Shown one piece after another: positions 8,289 to 17,447 of a stretch of 64,000 nt of DNA (position 1 is its first letter; every line of letters starts with the position of its first letter). A program made the translations under genes and the position numbers. Source of the stretch: Clostridia bacterium (lineage in GTDB: Bacteria; Bacillota; Clostridia; Christensenellales; Aristaeellaceae). Location: assembly GCA_017519405.1 (NCBI GenBank), contig JAFWSH010000005.1, positions 1 through 64,000 on the forward strand, written 5' to 3'. The notes beneath the pieces were generated by a model. That model searched no databases. It was not told the DNA's origin and saw only the letters and a list, made by a program, of their open reading frames with translations.

Positions 8289-8415
8289 TTTCTTCCACCG
8301 GCGCTGACCCGGCAGGAATCCGCCGATGCATGCAGAAATATAATGAGATGTACGGGCACGGGAGACCCCCGTTCCGGCCGCCCCGTGGGCGATACGCGAA
8401 AGGAGTGGATATCCT

Positions 8416-9549
8416 GTGATCTATCGTGCATTCCAAGACCTTCAGCTCTCCAACCTGGGCCTGGGCGCCATGCGCCTGCCGGTGCTGGACGGGGATGACA
8501 GCCGGATTGACGAGGCAGCGGTGTTCCGCATGGTGGACTTGGCCATGGCCGGCGGCGTCAACTACTACGACACCGCCTGGGGCTACCACGACGGCCACTC
8601 GGAGGTGGTGCTGGGCAAGGCCCTGGCCCGCTATCCTCGGGAGCGTTTCTTCCTGGCGGACAAGTTCCCCGGCTACGACCTGGCCAACATGGGCAAGGCG
8701 GAGCAGATCTTTGAGGAGCAGCTCCGGCGCTGCGGGGTGGATTACTTCGACTTCTACCTGTTCCACAACGTGTGCGAGATGAACATCGACGCCTACCTGG
8801 ACGACGGGAAATACCGGACAAACAGCTTCCTGACGGCCCAGAAGCGGGCCGGGCGGATCCGGCACCTGGGCTTCTCCGCCCACGGCAGCGTGGCGGTGAT
8901 CCGGCGCTTCCTGGAGGCCTACGGGAAGGACATGGAGTTCTGCCAGCTCCAGCTCAACTGGCTGGACTGGGATTTCCAGGACGCCAAGGCCAAGGTGGCC
9001 CTGCTCCGGGAGTGGAACATCCCCGTGTGGGTCATGGAGCCCCTCCGGGGCGGCAAGCTGGCGCACCTGCCGGCGGAGGACGCCGCCCGGCTGGCGGCGC
9101 TGCGGCCGGAGGAGAGCGTCCCCGCCTGGGCCTTCCGCTTCCTGCAGAGCCTCCCGGAGGTGCGGGTGGTCCTCTCCGGCATGTCCAACGAGGCCCAGGT
9201 GGCGGACAACCTGCGCACCTTTGAGACGGACCGTCCCCTGAACGACGGGGAGAAGGCCGCGCTGCTGTCCCTGGCCTCCGACATGACCCGGCGCACCGCC
9301 CTGCCCTGCACCGCCTGCCGCTACTGCACCACCCACTGCCCCATGGGGCTGAACATCCCCTGGCTGCTGGAGCTGTACAACGAGCACGTCTTCACCGAGG
9401 GCGGCTTCATCGCCCCCATGGCCCTCATGTCCCTGCCGGAGAACAAGAAGCCCTCCGCCTGCATCGGCTGCCGCAGCTGCGAGCGGGTCTGTCCGCAGCA
9501 GATCAAGATCTCCGAGGCCATGCGGGATTTCAGCGCCCGCCTCACCTGA
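8416..9549 (+). CDS. aldo/keto reductase with C-terminal 4Fe-4S domain
   Basis: A 377-residue cytoplasmic oxidoreductase. Residues 1-280 form an AKR TIM barrel with the catalytic set visible: Asp and Tyr in YDTAWGYHDGHSE, Lys in LADKFPGY and His in FYLFHNV. Residues 295-365 carry two clusters, CTACRYCTTHCP and CIGCRSCERVCP, typical of two 4Fe-4S centres. This architecture is common in anaerobes and links carbonyl reduction to ferredoxin-like electron transfer; the substrate is unknown. The start is GTG at 8416, 8-9 nt after AAAGGAG. It has its own terminator. Confidence 0.88.
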   Translation: MIYRAFQDLQLSNLGLGAMRLPVLDGDDSRIDEAAVFRMVDLAMAGGVNYYDTAWGYHDGHSEVVLGKALARYPRERFFLADKFPGYDLANMGKAEQIFEEQLRRCGVDYFDFYLFHNVCEMNIDAYLDDGKYRTNSFLTAQKRAGRIRHLGFSAHGSVAVIRRFLEAYGKDMEFCQLQLNWLDWDFQDAKAKVALLREWNIPVWVMEPLRGGKLAHLPAEDAARLAALRPEESVPAWAFRFLQSLPEVRVVLSGMSNEAQVADNLRTFETDRPLNDGEKAALLSLASDMTRRTALPCTACRYCTTHCPMGLNIPWLLELYNEHVFTEGGFIAPMALMSLPENKKPSACIGCRSCERVCPQQIKISEAMRDFSARLT

Positions 9550-9572
9550 TTTTCCCCCATTGTTTCCCTGCG

Positions 9573-9598
9573 AAGGCCGCCTTCCCGGCGGCCTTTTT
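9573..9598 (+). terminator. intrinsic terminator after the aldo/keto reductase
   Basis: AAGGCCGCC (9573-9581) pairs with GGCGGCCTT (9587-9595) with a 5-nt loop and a T-run. Confidence 0.85.
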
Positions 9599-9644
9599 CC
9601 GCGCCCTGCCGCGCCAAAAAAACACAGAGAAAACAGCCCGCATC

Positions 9645-9673
9645 TTGAAAGGGCCATATCCTGCGGCTATAAT
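9645..9673 (+). promoter_or_regulatory. sigma-A promoter of livK
   Basis: TTGAAA (9645-9650), 17 bp, TATAAT (9668-9673), about 50 bp before the livK start. Confidence 0.85.
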
Positions 9674-9726
9674 GGGCGTGTTCCGGCGGGGTCATCCTGC
9701 CATCTGAGAAGAGGAGGAATCATATC

Positions 9727-10857
9727 ATGAAGAAACTGCTTGCTCTCGTGCTGGCGCTGGTCATGATGATGGGCGCGACGGCTGCTTTCGCAGAGGACCT
9801 GGTGCTGACCATCGGCCACATCGGCCCCCAGACCGGCCCCGCCGCCGTGTACGGCCTGGCCACCTATCGCGGCGCCCAGATCGCTGCCGATGAGATCACC
9901 GCCGCCGACAACGGCATCACCGTGGTGCTGCTCAACGAGGATGACGCCCACGACGCCGAGAAGGCCATCACCGCCTACAACACCGAGATGGACAAGGGCG
10001 CCCAGATGATCGTGGGCACCACCACCACCGCCCCCTGCATCGCCGTGGGCGCCAAGGCCTTCGAGGAGCGGGTGTTCATGCTGACCCCCTCCGCCTCCTC
10101 CACCGACGTGACGGCGGACAAGGACAACGTCTATCAGCTGTGCTTCACCGACCCCAACCAGGGCTCCGCCTCCGCCGCCGTGATCAACGAGCGCAAGCTG
10201 GGCACCAAGATCGCCGTCATCTATAACAACGCCGACGCCTACTCCACCGGCATCTATCAGACCTTTGTGGAGAAGGCCGCCGAGCTGCAGATGGAGATCG
10301 TCTCCACCACCACCTTCACCGACGAGACCACCGACTACTCCGTGCAGGTGGCGGCCGCCAAGGACGCCGGCGCGGACCTGGTCTTCCTGCCCATCTACTA
10401 CACCCCCGCCTCCCAGATCCTCATCGCCGCCAACACCATCGGCTATGCCCCCGTGTTCTTCGGCGTGGACGGCATGGACGGCATCCTGACCCTGGAGGGC
10501 TTTGACACCTCCCTGGCCGAGGGTGTCATGCTGCTGACCCCCTTCGTGGCCGACGCCAAGGACGACGCCACGGTGAACTTCGTGACCAAGTACAACGACC
10601 TCTACGGCGAGACCCCCAACCAGTTCGCTGCTGACGCCTATGACTGCGTCTACGCCCTGGTGGCTGCCGCCCAGCTCGCCGGCGTCACCTCCGACGCCGC
10701 CGCCGAGGATGTCTGCGATCCCATGATCGCCGCCTTCCAGCAGCTGCAGATCACCGGCCTCACCGGTGCCATGACCTGGAGCGCCAACGGCGAGGTGGAC
10801 AAGGTACCCACCGCCATGGTCATCCGCAACGGTGTCTACGTGGGCCTGGACAACTGA
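9727..10857 (+). CDS. livK: branched-chain amino acid ABC transporter substrate-binding protein
   Basis: A 376-residue periplasmic-binding-protein type I (LivK/LivJ-like) receptor. After the leader MKKLLALVLALVMMMGATAAFA come IGHIGPQTGPAAVYGLATYR, the family's first ligand-binding strand and loop, and later YDCVYALVAAAQLAG and AMTWSANGEVDKVPTAMVIR. The leader lacks a lipobox cysteine and should be cut at AFA/E, leaving the receptor unanchored, which is unusual for a Gram-positive binding protein. First gene of livKHMGF; a hairpin after its stop probably gives livK more transcript than the membrane genes. The ligand class (branched-chain amino acids or related compounds) is inferred from family. 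Confidence 0.92.
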   Translation: MKKLLALVLALVMMMGATAAFAEDLVLTIGHIGPQTGPAAVYGLATYRGAQIAADEITAADNGITVVLLNEDDAHDAEKAITAYNTEMDKGAQMIVGTTTTAPCIAVGAKAFEERVFMLTPSASSTDVTADKDNVYQLCFTDPNQGSASAAVINERKLGTKIAVIYNNADAYSTGIYQTFVEKAAELQMEIVSTTTFTDETTDYSVQVAAAKDAGADLVFLPIYYTPASQILIAANTIGYAPVFFGVDGMDGILTLEGFDTSLAEGVMLLTPFVADAKDDATVNFVTKYNDLYGETPNQFAADAYDCVYALVAAAQLAGVTSDAAAEDVCDPMIAAFQQLQITGLTGAMTWSANGEVDKVPTAMVIRNGVYVGLDN

Positions 10858-10872
10858 TCCGAATCCCCGGGG

Positions 10873-10908
10873 GGCCCGGCCAGGGTGAGCCTGCGCCGGG
10901 CCTCCTTT
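10873..10908 (+). terminator. leaky terminator or stabilising hairpin after livK
   Basis: GGCCCGGC (10873-10880) pairs with GCCGGGCC (10895-10902), followed by TCCTTT. The weak T-run suggests partial termination. Confidence 0.55.
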
Positions 10909-10945
10909 CATTATCCATTCAGATCCATGGGGATTGTATTTCCTC

Positions 10946-10984
10946 GGTGCTTTAGTGGACAAAAGCACCGCCCTGTGGTAAACT
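10946..10984 (+). promoter_or_regulatory. promoter of livHMGF with an inverted repeat over the -35
   Basis: TGGACA (10956-10961), 17 bp, TAAACT (10979-10984). The perfect inverted repeat GGTGCTTT (10946-10953) / AAAGCACC (10962-10969) encloses the -35 box, so it may be an operator that controls the permease and ATPase genes separately from livK. Confidence 0.55.
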
Positions 10985-11020
10985 GGTTCCGAATAACCCC
11001 GTGAGGAGGCGGAGCGCACA

Positions 11021-11902
11021 ATGGCATTCCTGTCCAATCTGGTCAACGGCATCAGCCTGGGCAGCATCTACGCGATGATCGCACTGGGCTATACCATGGT
11101 CTACGGCATCGCCAAAATGCTGAACTTTGCCCATGGCGATGTGATCATGGTGGGCGCCTATCTGGCGTTCTGTGCGGCGCAGTACTGGGGCATGCCCCCG
11201 CTGGTGGCGCTGCTCATCGCCATGGTGGCCTGCACCGTGCTGGGCATGACCATCGAAAAACTGGCCTATGCGCCCCTGCGGCAGGCCACCTCCCTGGCGG
11301 TGCTCATCACCGCCATCGGCATGAGCTACCTGCTGCAGAACACCGCCCTGCTGATCTGGGGCGCCAACCCCAAGGTCTTCCCGGACCTGATCGGCCTGGA
11401 CTCCCTCCAGCTCTTCGGCGGCGAGCTGGTGATCAAGGGGGCCACCCTGGTGACCATCGCGGCCAACATCGTCATCATGGTGGTGCTGACCCTGTTCATC
11501 AACCGCACCCGGATGGGCAAGGCCATGCGCTGCGTGTCGGAGGACCGGGGCGCGGCGGAGCTCATGGGCATCAACGTGAACCGCACCATCTCCGCGACCT
11601 TCGCCATCGGCTCCTGTCTGGCGGCGGTGGCGGGCTTCCTGCTGTGCTCCTCCTACCCCATGCTGCAGCCCACCACGGGCTCCATGCCGGGCATCAAGGC
11701 CTTCACGGCGGCGGTGTTCGGCGGCATCGGCTCCATCCCCGGGGCCATGATCGGCGGCATCCTGCTGGGGGTCATCGAGATCCTGGGCAAGGCCTATGTC
11801 TCCACGGAGCTGGGGGACGCCATCGTGTTCGCCGTGCTGATTATCGTGCTGCTGGTGCGGCCCACGGGTCTGCTGGGCAAGGTCCAGCGCGAGAAAGTGT
11901 GA
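11021..11902 (+). CDS. livH: branched-chain amino acid ABC transporter permease
   Basis: A 293-residue membrane protein with about eight hydrophobic segments and the LivH start NLVNGISLGSIYAMIALGYT followed by MVYGIAKMLNFAHGDVIMVG, where NFAHG is the family hallmark. The ATP-binding-protein contact loop is near MGKAMRCVSEDRGAAELMGI. With LivM it forms the membrane channel of the importer. The ATG at 11021 follows GAGGAGG. It sits 10 nt before livM. Confidence 0.93.
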   Translation: MAFLSNLVNGISLGSIYAMIALGYTMVYGIAKMLNFAHGDVIMVGAYLAFCAAQYWGMPPLVALLIAMVACTVLGMTIEKLAYAPLRQATSLAVLITAIGMSYLLQNTALLIWGANPKVFPDLIGLDSLQLFGGELVIKGATLVTIAANIVIMVVLTLFINRTRMGKAMRCVSEDRGAAELMGINVNRTISATFAIGSCLAAVAGFLLCSSYPMLQPTTGSMPGIKAFTAAVFGGIGSIPGAMIGGILLGVIEILGKAYVSTELGDAIVFAVLIIVLLVRPTGLLGKVQREKV

Positions 11903-11912
11903 GGTGGGCGGC

Positions 11913-12984
11913 ATGAAGACAAAGCGCTCCAAGCTGATCTACAACCTGGTCACCTTCGGCCTGGTGATCGCGGCGTTCATCATCATGACCGTCATGATCA
12001 ACAACAAGACCATCTCCCGCTCCCTGAAGGGCCAGCTGATCCCCATCTGCAGCTGGATCATGATGGCCGTCTCCCTGAACCTGGTGGTGGGCATCTCCGG
12101 CGAATTGAGCCTGGGCCATGCGGGCTTCATGAGCATCGGCGCCTTCACGGGCATCGTGGTCTCCGGCTGGCTGCTCAACGGCTTCCAGATGGAGGACCCC
12201 ACCCTGCGTCTGGTGCTGGCCCTCATCGCCGGCGGCGTCACGGCGGGCGTGGCGGGGGTGCTCATCGGCATCCCGGTGCTGCGGCTGCGGGGTGACTACC
12301 TGGCCATCGTGACCCTGGCCTTCGGCGAGATCATCAAGAACGTGATGAACTGCATCTACGTCTCCGTGGACGGCACCCAGCTGCGGTTCGGCTTCCTGAA
12401 CAACACCATCCCGGGCACCATCCTGCTCAACGGCCCCAACGGCGCCAAGGGCGTGAAGACCATCTCCACCTTCACCGCCGGCTTCATCCTGGTGCTCATC
12501 ACCCTGGCGGTGGTGCTGAACCTGGTGAACTCCCGGGCGGGCCGGGCCATCAAAGCCACCCGGGACAACCGCATCGCCGCGGAGTCCATGGGCGTGCCGG
12601 TGACCCGCTACAAGATGATGGCCTTCGTCACCGCGGCGGTGATCGCGGGCATGGCCGGCGTGCTCTACGGCCTGAACATGGCCACCCTGGTGCCCACCAA
12701 GTTCTCCTTCAACGAGTCCATCAACGTGCTGGTCTTCGTGGTGATGGGCGGCATCGGCAACATCCTGGGTTCCGTGATCTCCGCCACCGCCCTGACCATC
12801 CTGCCGGAGAAGCTGCGCTTCCTGCAGAACTACCGCATGCTGATCTACGCCGTCGTGCTGATCCTGGTGATGGTGCTGGGGAACAACCCCACCCTGAAGA
12901 GCTGGTTCCGCTCGGTCTTCGGGCGGCTGTTCCGGCGGGGCAAGCCGGAGGATGGCCCCGATGGGGAAAAGGAGGTGGCCCGCC

Positions 12985-12992
<8 letters not shown>
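11913..12992 (+). CDS. livM: branched-chain amino acid ABC transporter permease
   Basis: A 359-residue membrane protein, the second permease subunit. LSLGHAGFMSIGAFTG near residue 65 and the loop GRAIKATRDNRIAAESMGV near 210 are LivM signatures. The ATG at 11913 is preferred to the in-frame GTG at 11904 because GAGGTGG lies just upstream. The gene ends 8 bp inside livG, so translation is coupled. Confidence 0.93.
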
Positions 12993-13842
<850 letters not shown>

Positions 13843-13844
13843 CC

Positions 13845-14579
13845 GTGACGGAAACCATGCAGAACGCCCCGCAGCCCATGCTGTCGGTGCAGGACATCCA
13901 CGTATACTACGGCGCCATCCACGCCATCAAGGGCATCTCCCTGGAGGTGTACCCGGACGAGATCGTGACCCTCATCGGGGCCAATGGCGCCGGGAAATCC
14001 ACCACCCTGAACACCATCGCGGGCCTGCTGAAGCCCAAGAGCGGCAACGTGCTGTTTGAGGGGAAGCCCATCGCGGGGCTGGGCGCTTCCCGCATCGTTC
14101 CGGCGGGGCTGTCCCTCTGCCCGGAGGGCCGGCGGGTCTTCCAGCAGATGACCGTCCGGGAGAACCTGGAGATGGGCGGATACACCCGCAAGCCGGCGGA
14201 GATCGAAGCCTCCCTGGCGGACATGTTCCAGCGCTTCCCCCGGCTGAAGGAGCGGGAGAAGCAGATCGCGGGCACCCTCTCCGGCGGCGAGCAGCAGATG
14301 CTGGCCATGGCCCGGGCCCTCATGTCCCGGCCCCGGCTGCTGATGCTGGACGAGCCCTCCATGGGCCTGGCCCCCATCCTGGTGGATCAGATTTTCGGCA
14401 TCATCAAGGAGCTGCACCAGGCGGGCACCACCATCCTGCTGGTGGAGCAGAACGCCCAAATGGCCCTCTCCGTGGCGGACCGGGCCTATGTGCTGGAGAC
14501 CGGCAAGATCACCATGTCCGGGGACGCCCGGGACCTGATGCACAACGACAACGTGCGGAAGGCCTACCTGGGCAGCTGA
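13845..14579 (+). CDS. livF: branched-chain amino acid ABC transporter ATP-binding protein
   Basis: A 244-residue ABC ATPase, the LivF partner of LivG. Visible motifs are VYYGAIHAIKGISLEV, Walker A GANGAGKST, CPEGRRVFQQMTVRENLEMG (LivF signature), LSGGEQQMLAMARALM, Walker B LLMLDEPSMGLAP and LLVEQNAQ. The start is GTG at 13845, 7 nt after AAGGAGG (13831-13837) and 2 nt beyond the livG stop. It completes the livKHMGF set and is followed by a terminator. Confidence 0.93.
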   Translation: MTETMQNAPQPMLSVQDIHVYYGAIHAIKGISLEVYPDEIVTLIGANGAGKSTTLNTIAGLLKPKSGNVLFEGKPIAGLGASRIVPAGLSLCPEGRRVFQQMTVRENLEMGGYTRKPAEIEASLADMFQRFPRLKEREKQIAGTLSGGEQQMLAMARALMSRPRLLMLDEPSMGLAPILVDQIFGIIKELHQAGTTILLVEQNAQMALSVADRAYVLETGKITMSGDARDLMHNDNVRKAYLGS

Positions 14580-14596
14580 CCGTCCAAAGCCTTGAC

Positions 14597-14619
14597 AAGG
14601 GGCCCCGCGCCCCTTTTTT
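14597..14619 (+). terminator. intrinsic terminator of the liv operon
   Basis: AAGGGGC (14597-14603) pairs with GCCCCTT (14609-14615), followed by a T-run. Confidence 0.85.
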
Positions 14620-14629
14620 CATTTCCCCC

Positions 14630-14676
14630 TTGACAAGTCTAAATCCTTAGTGTACTATGTCCCTCGTACACTAAGG
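14630..14676 (+). promoter_or_regulatory. promoter with palindromic operator for the gntR-ABC operon
   Basis: TTGACA (14630-14635), 17 bp, TACTAT (14653-14658). A perfect 11-bp inverted repeat CCTTAGTGTAC (14645-14655) / GTACACTAAGG (14666-14676) covers the -10 and the likely transcription start. This layout is typical of autorepression by YtrA-type GntR regulators, whose gene follows directly. Confidence 0.8.
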
Positions 14677-14697
14677 CACTCGAGGGGAGGCGAGCTG

Positions 14698-15072
14698 ATG
14701 GAGTTTGATCCCATGACGCCCATCTGGGCCCAGGTAGCGGGGCATCTCCGGCTGGAGATGGTGACAGGCCGCCTGCAGCCCGGGGAGAAGCTGCCTTCCG
14801 GCCGGGACCTGGCCCTGCAGTTTGCCATCAACCCCAACACCGCCGCCCGGGTCTACCAGGAGCTGGAGGCGGAGGGGCTGTGCAGCACCCGGCGTGGCCT
14901 GGGCACCTTCGTGACAGCGGACCGCGCCCGGCTGGAGGCCATCCGGCTGAGCCTGGCCCGGGAGGCGGCAGAACAATTTCTCAGCCGGCTGGATAAGCTG
15001 GGCCTCAGCCCCGGGGACGCCCTCCGGATGGTGGGCGAGGCAGCCGCAACAGAGGATTCACAGCATCCGTAA
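14698..15072 (+). CDS. GntR-family regulator, YtrA subfamily
   Basis: A 124-residue DNA-binding protein. The winged helix-turn-helix spans roughly residues 8-78 (PIWAQVAGHLRLEMVTGRL, PGEKLPSGRDLALQFAINPN, TAARVYQELEAEGLCSTRRG), followed by a short C-terminal helix region instead of a large effector domain, as in the YtrA subfamily that controls adjacent ABC transporters. The ATG at 14698 follows GGGGAGG; a longer frame starting at 14650 would begin inside the promoter. It probably represses its own operon through the palindrome at 14645-14676. Confidence 0.88.
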   Translation: MEFDPMTPIWAQVAGHLRLEMVTGRLQPGEKLPSGRDLALQFAINPNTAARVYQELEAEGLCSTRRGLGTFVTADRARLEAIRLSLAREAAEQFLSRLDKLGLSPGDALRMVGEAAATEDSQHP

Positions 15073-15085
15073 GGAGGAAAACAAC

Positions 15086-15790
15086 ATGCTGGAGAGCAGG
15101 GAAATCACCATGAAATTCGGCCCCGTGACGGCACTGGACCACGTCAGCCTGAAGCTGGAGCCGGGGCACATCTACGCCATGCTGGGCCCCAACGGCAGCG
15201 GCAAGACCACCTGGATGAAGCTGGCCACGGGCCTGCTGAAGCCCGCCGAGGGCGAGATGCTCTGGAACGGGGCGCCCGTGGGGGTGGAGAGCCGCCGGGA
15301 GATCGCCTACATGTCCACCGAGCCCTACTTCTACAGCTGGATGAGCATCCGGCAGGTGGGGAAATACTACCAGGATTTCTTCCGGGACTATGACCCGGCC
15401 CGCTTCGATGCGCTGCTGGCCCGGATGGAGCTGGACCCCGCCCTGAAGGTGAAGAACCTGTCCTCCGGCATGATGGCCAAGCTGAAGGTGGCGGTGACCC
15501 TGTCCCGCCGGGCCAGGGTCTGGCTGCTGGACGAGCCCTTCAACGGCATCGACCTCATCGCCCGGGACGCCATCGCCCAGTCCATCATCGAGTCCGCCGG
15601 GGAGGACCGGATCATCGTGCTCTCCAGCCACCTGGTGGAGGAGATGGAGGCCATCGCCGACTGGGCGGTGTTCATCCGCAAGGGCGTGCTGGTGGAGTCC
15701 TGCGACCTGGAGGAGATGCGCCAGCGCACCAGCCAGTCCATGGCGGACCGCTACCGGAGCATCTACGGCGCCGAGAAGGAGGTGATCTGA
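15086..15790 (+). CDS. ABC transporter ATP-binding protein (YtrB-like)
   Basis: A 234-residue ABC ATPase: Walker A GPNGSGKTT near residue 36, Walker B VWLLDEPFNGID near 150 and switch His in SSHLVEEME. The signature is NLSSGMMAKLKVAVTLS, degenerate as in other YtrB/ABC-2-type export ATPases. It follows the GntR gene and directly abuts a permease (TGA then ATG), so the pair probably exports a compound, antibiotic or lipid-active peptide that the GntR protein senses indirectly. Confidence 0.9.
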   Translation: MLESREITMKFGPVTALDHVSLKLEPGHIYAMLGPNGSGKTTWMKLATGLLKPAEGEMLWNGAPVGVESRREIAYMSTEPYFYSWMSIRQVGKYYQDFFRDYDPARFDALLARMELDPALKVKNLSSGMMAKLKVAVTLSRRARVWLLDEPFNGIDLIARDAIAQSIIESAGEDRIIVLSSHLVEEMEAIADWAVFIRKGVLVESCDLEEMRQRTSQSMADRYRSIYGAEKEVI

Positions 15791-16543
15791 ATGCTGAAGC
15801 TGATCGGCTATGAATTCCGGAAAACCTGGTTTGCCAAGGTCATTCTGCTGTGCATCACCGCGCTGCTGGAACTGGTCTTTGTCATCGGCCTGCTGACCTC
15901 GGACGAGAGCACCATCGCCCTCAGCGCCATGCTCCTCGCCCTGGTGGCCACCGGCGGCGTCATGGCCATGGGACTCATCAGCGTGACAATCCTCCACCGG
16001 GACATGAACACCCGCCAGGGCTATATGCTCTTCATGACCCCCAACAGCTGCTACAAGATCCTCGGCGCCAAGGTGCTGGAGAACGGCCTGACCATCCTGG
16101 TCACCGGCGCCTTCTTCGCCCTGCTGGGCGCCCTGGACATCACCCTGCTCTTCGGCCACTACAAGATGATCGACCGGATGTGGGAGCTGCTCACCAGCTT
16201 CATGACCAAGATGGTCCCCCAGCTGAACCTGCAGGGCCATGTCATCTTCCTCTTCCTGATCTCCAGCCTGTGCTCCTGGGTGCTCACCGTGCTGACCGCC
16301 TTCTTCGCGGACGTCATGGCCTCCTCGGTGCTGCGGGGGAAACGGGGCGGCGGCTTCGTGGCCTTCCTGATCTTCATCGTCCTCAACGTGCTGATCGCCT
16401 GGGGCAGCCGGCAGCTGACGGACGCCAGGATCTTCCCCGGCGTGGAGTCCATGTTCATCTGGACCTCGGTCATCGACCTGGCGCTGGCAGCCCTGATGTA
16501 CTGGGTCACCGCCCTGGTGATGGAGCGGCGCCTCAGCGTGTGA
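15791..16543 (+). CDS. ABC-2-type transporter permease
   Basis: A 250-residue membrane protein with about six hydrophobic segments (around residues 15-35, 43-65, 95-120, 140-170, 185-205, 220-245) and an amphipathic N-terminus MLKLIGYEFRKTW common in ABC-2 permeases. It begins immediately after the ATPase stop codon, with the ribosome binding site (GAAGGAGGTG) inside the ATPase gene. It is the membrane partner of that ATPase; the exported substrate is unknown. Confidence 0.8.
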   Translation: MLKLIGYEFRKTWFAKVILLCITALLELVFVIGLLTSDESTIALSAMLLALVATGGVMAMGLISVTILHRDMNTRQGYMLFMTPNSCYKILGAKVLENGLTILVTGAFFALLGALDITLLFGHYKMIDRMWELLTSFMTKMVPQLNLQGHVIFLFLISSLCSWVLTVLTAFFADVMASSVLRGKRGGGFVAFLIFIVLNVLIAWGSRQLTDARIFPGVESMFIWTSVIDLALAALMYWVTALVMERRLSV

Positions 16544-16555
16544 GCCGCCCACAGG

Positions 16556-16594
16556 AAAACGTTCTGTCCCTTGCGGGGGGCAGAACGTTTTTTT
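16556..16594. terminator. intrinsic terminator
   Basis: AAAACGTTCTG (16556-16566) pairs with CAGAACGTTTT (16581-16591) and a run of seven T's follows. The stem also ends in T's on the minus strand, so it may serve the convergent metallophosphoesterase. Confidence 0.9.
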
Positions 16595-16609
16595 GAACGT
16601 TATTTGTGC

Positions 16610-17287
16610 TCAGCGGGAGTAGATGCCGGTGAGGACCTCCCGGATCCAGGCGTCCCGGTGGGGCAGGCCCGGGTCCCGGCGGGCCTCCTCCGCGGCGGCT
16701 TCGTTGTCGTAGGGGACGGAGACCACCGTCATGCGGAAGGGCTCGTCCTCCAGCAGCAGGCAGTGGGCCCGGGTGACCCCCATGCTGTTGCCCACGGAGC
16801 CCGTGTTGCAGATGTAGCCGATGTTCACCGTGCGCACAAAGGGCCGGTGGCTGTCGGCGAAGATCACCCCGTCGAAGGTGCCCGCGGGGGTGGTGAAGGT
16901 GGCCTCCAACTCCTCCCGGGGGCTCTGGGCCTTCAGCAGGTGGGTGACGGGCCGGCCGTGGAACAGGCGGAAGCGCAGCCCGGCAAAGGTCAGCTCCGCC
17001 TCCCGGGGCAGCTCCCGGAGCCATTGCATCCGCTCCGGCCCCAGCTGGTCCCAGTAGTAGCCGTCCTCGGGGAACTCCTTGCCCCCGATGCCATAGTCCC
17101 AGTTGCCCCCCACAAAGGCGTCGCAGTGGGTCCGCACCCAGTCGCAGCAGGCCCGGGAGGCAGGCCCCTTCCCCACCGCGTCCCCCAGAAACCAGGTTTT
17201 GTCCGGCTGCAGGCGGTCCAGCGCCTGCTCCATGGCCTGGGTCGCCGGCCAGTTGCCGTGGAGATCGGCCAGCAGCACGATCCGCAT
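16610..17287 (-). CDS. metallophosphoesterase (calcineurin-like)
   Basis: A 225-residue cytoplasmic protein with phosphodiesterase metal motifs: LLADLHGN (residues 5-12), FLGDAVGKGP near 40, GGNWDYG near 65 in place of the usual GNHD/E, and FADSHRPF near 145, then NTGSVGNSMG near 165. This is the YfcE/DUF2436-like layout, acting on cyclic or bis-phosphodiester substrates. The GNHD histidine is replaced (GNWD), which could alter activity. The ATG at 17287 follows GGAGGTGG. It is divergently transcribed from the hydrolase at 17448. Confidence 0.8.
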   Translation of the reverse strand: MRIVLLADLHGNWPATQAMEQALDRLQPDKTWFLGDAVGKGPASRACCDWVRTHCDAFVGGNWDYGIGGKEFPEDGYYWDQLGPERMQWLRELPREAELTFAGLRFRLFHGRPVTHLLKAQSPREELEATFTTPAGTFDGVIFADSHRPFVRTVNIGYICNTGSVGNSMGVTRAHCLLLEDEPFRMTVVSVPYDNEAAAEEARRDPGLPHRDAWIREVLTGIYSR

Positions 17288-17321
17288 TCTTCCATCCACC
17301 TCCGCTGGAGTATCGGAGGCC

Positions 17322-17391
17322 AGTATACCACACCCGGAGCCGCTGCGCAAGCGCGCCGGGGGATGACAAACCCGCCTGTTTGTGGTATACT
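17322..17391. promoter_or_regulatory. two divergent sigma-A promoters
   Basis: Minus strand: TTGCGC (17345-17350), 17 bp, TATACT (17322-17327), for the metallophosphoesterase. Plus strand: ATGACA (17363-17368), 17 bp, TATACT (17386-17391), for the hydrolase. Both -10 boxes are preceded by TGTGG, a shared upstream element. Confidence 0.7.
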
Positions 17392-17447
17392 TCATGGGGT
17401 GGAGATTCCGCTGTTTTGCTGCAAATTGCCGAAAGGAGCCCCTGGCC

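Noticed and set aside
14650-14697. Longer GntR start
   Set aside because: It overlaps the promoter -10 and operator; the ATG at 14698 has a proper ribosome binding site and matches the family start.
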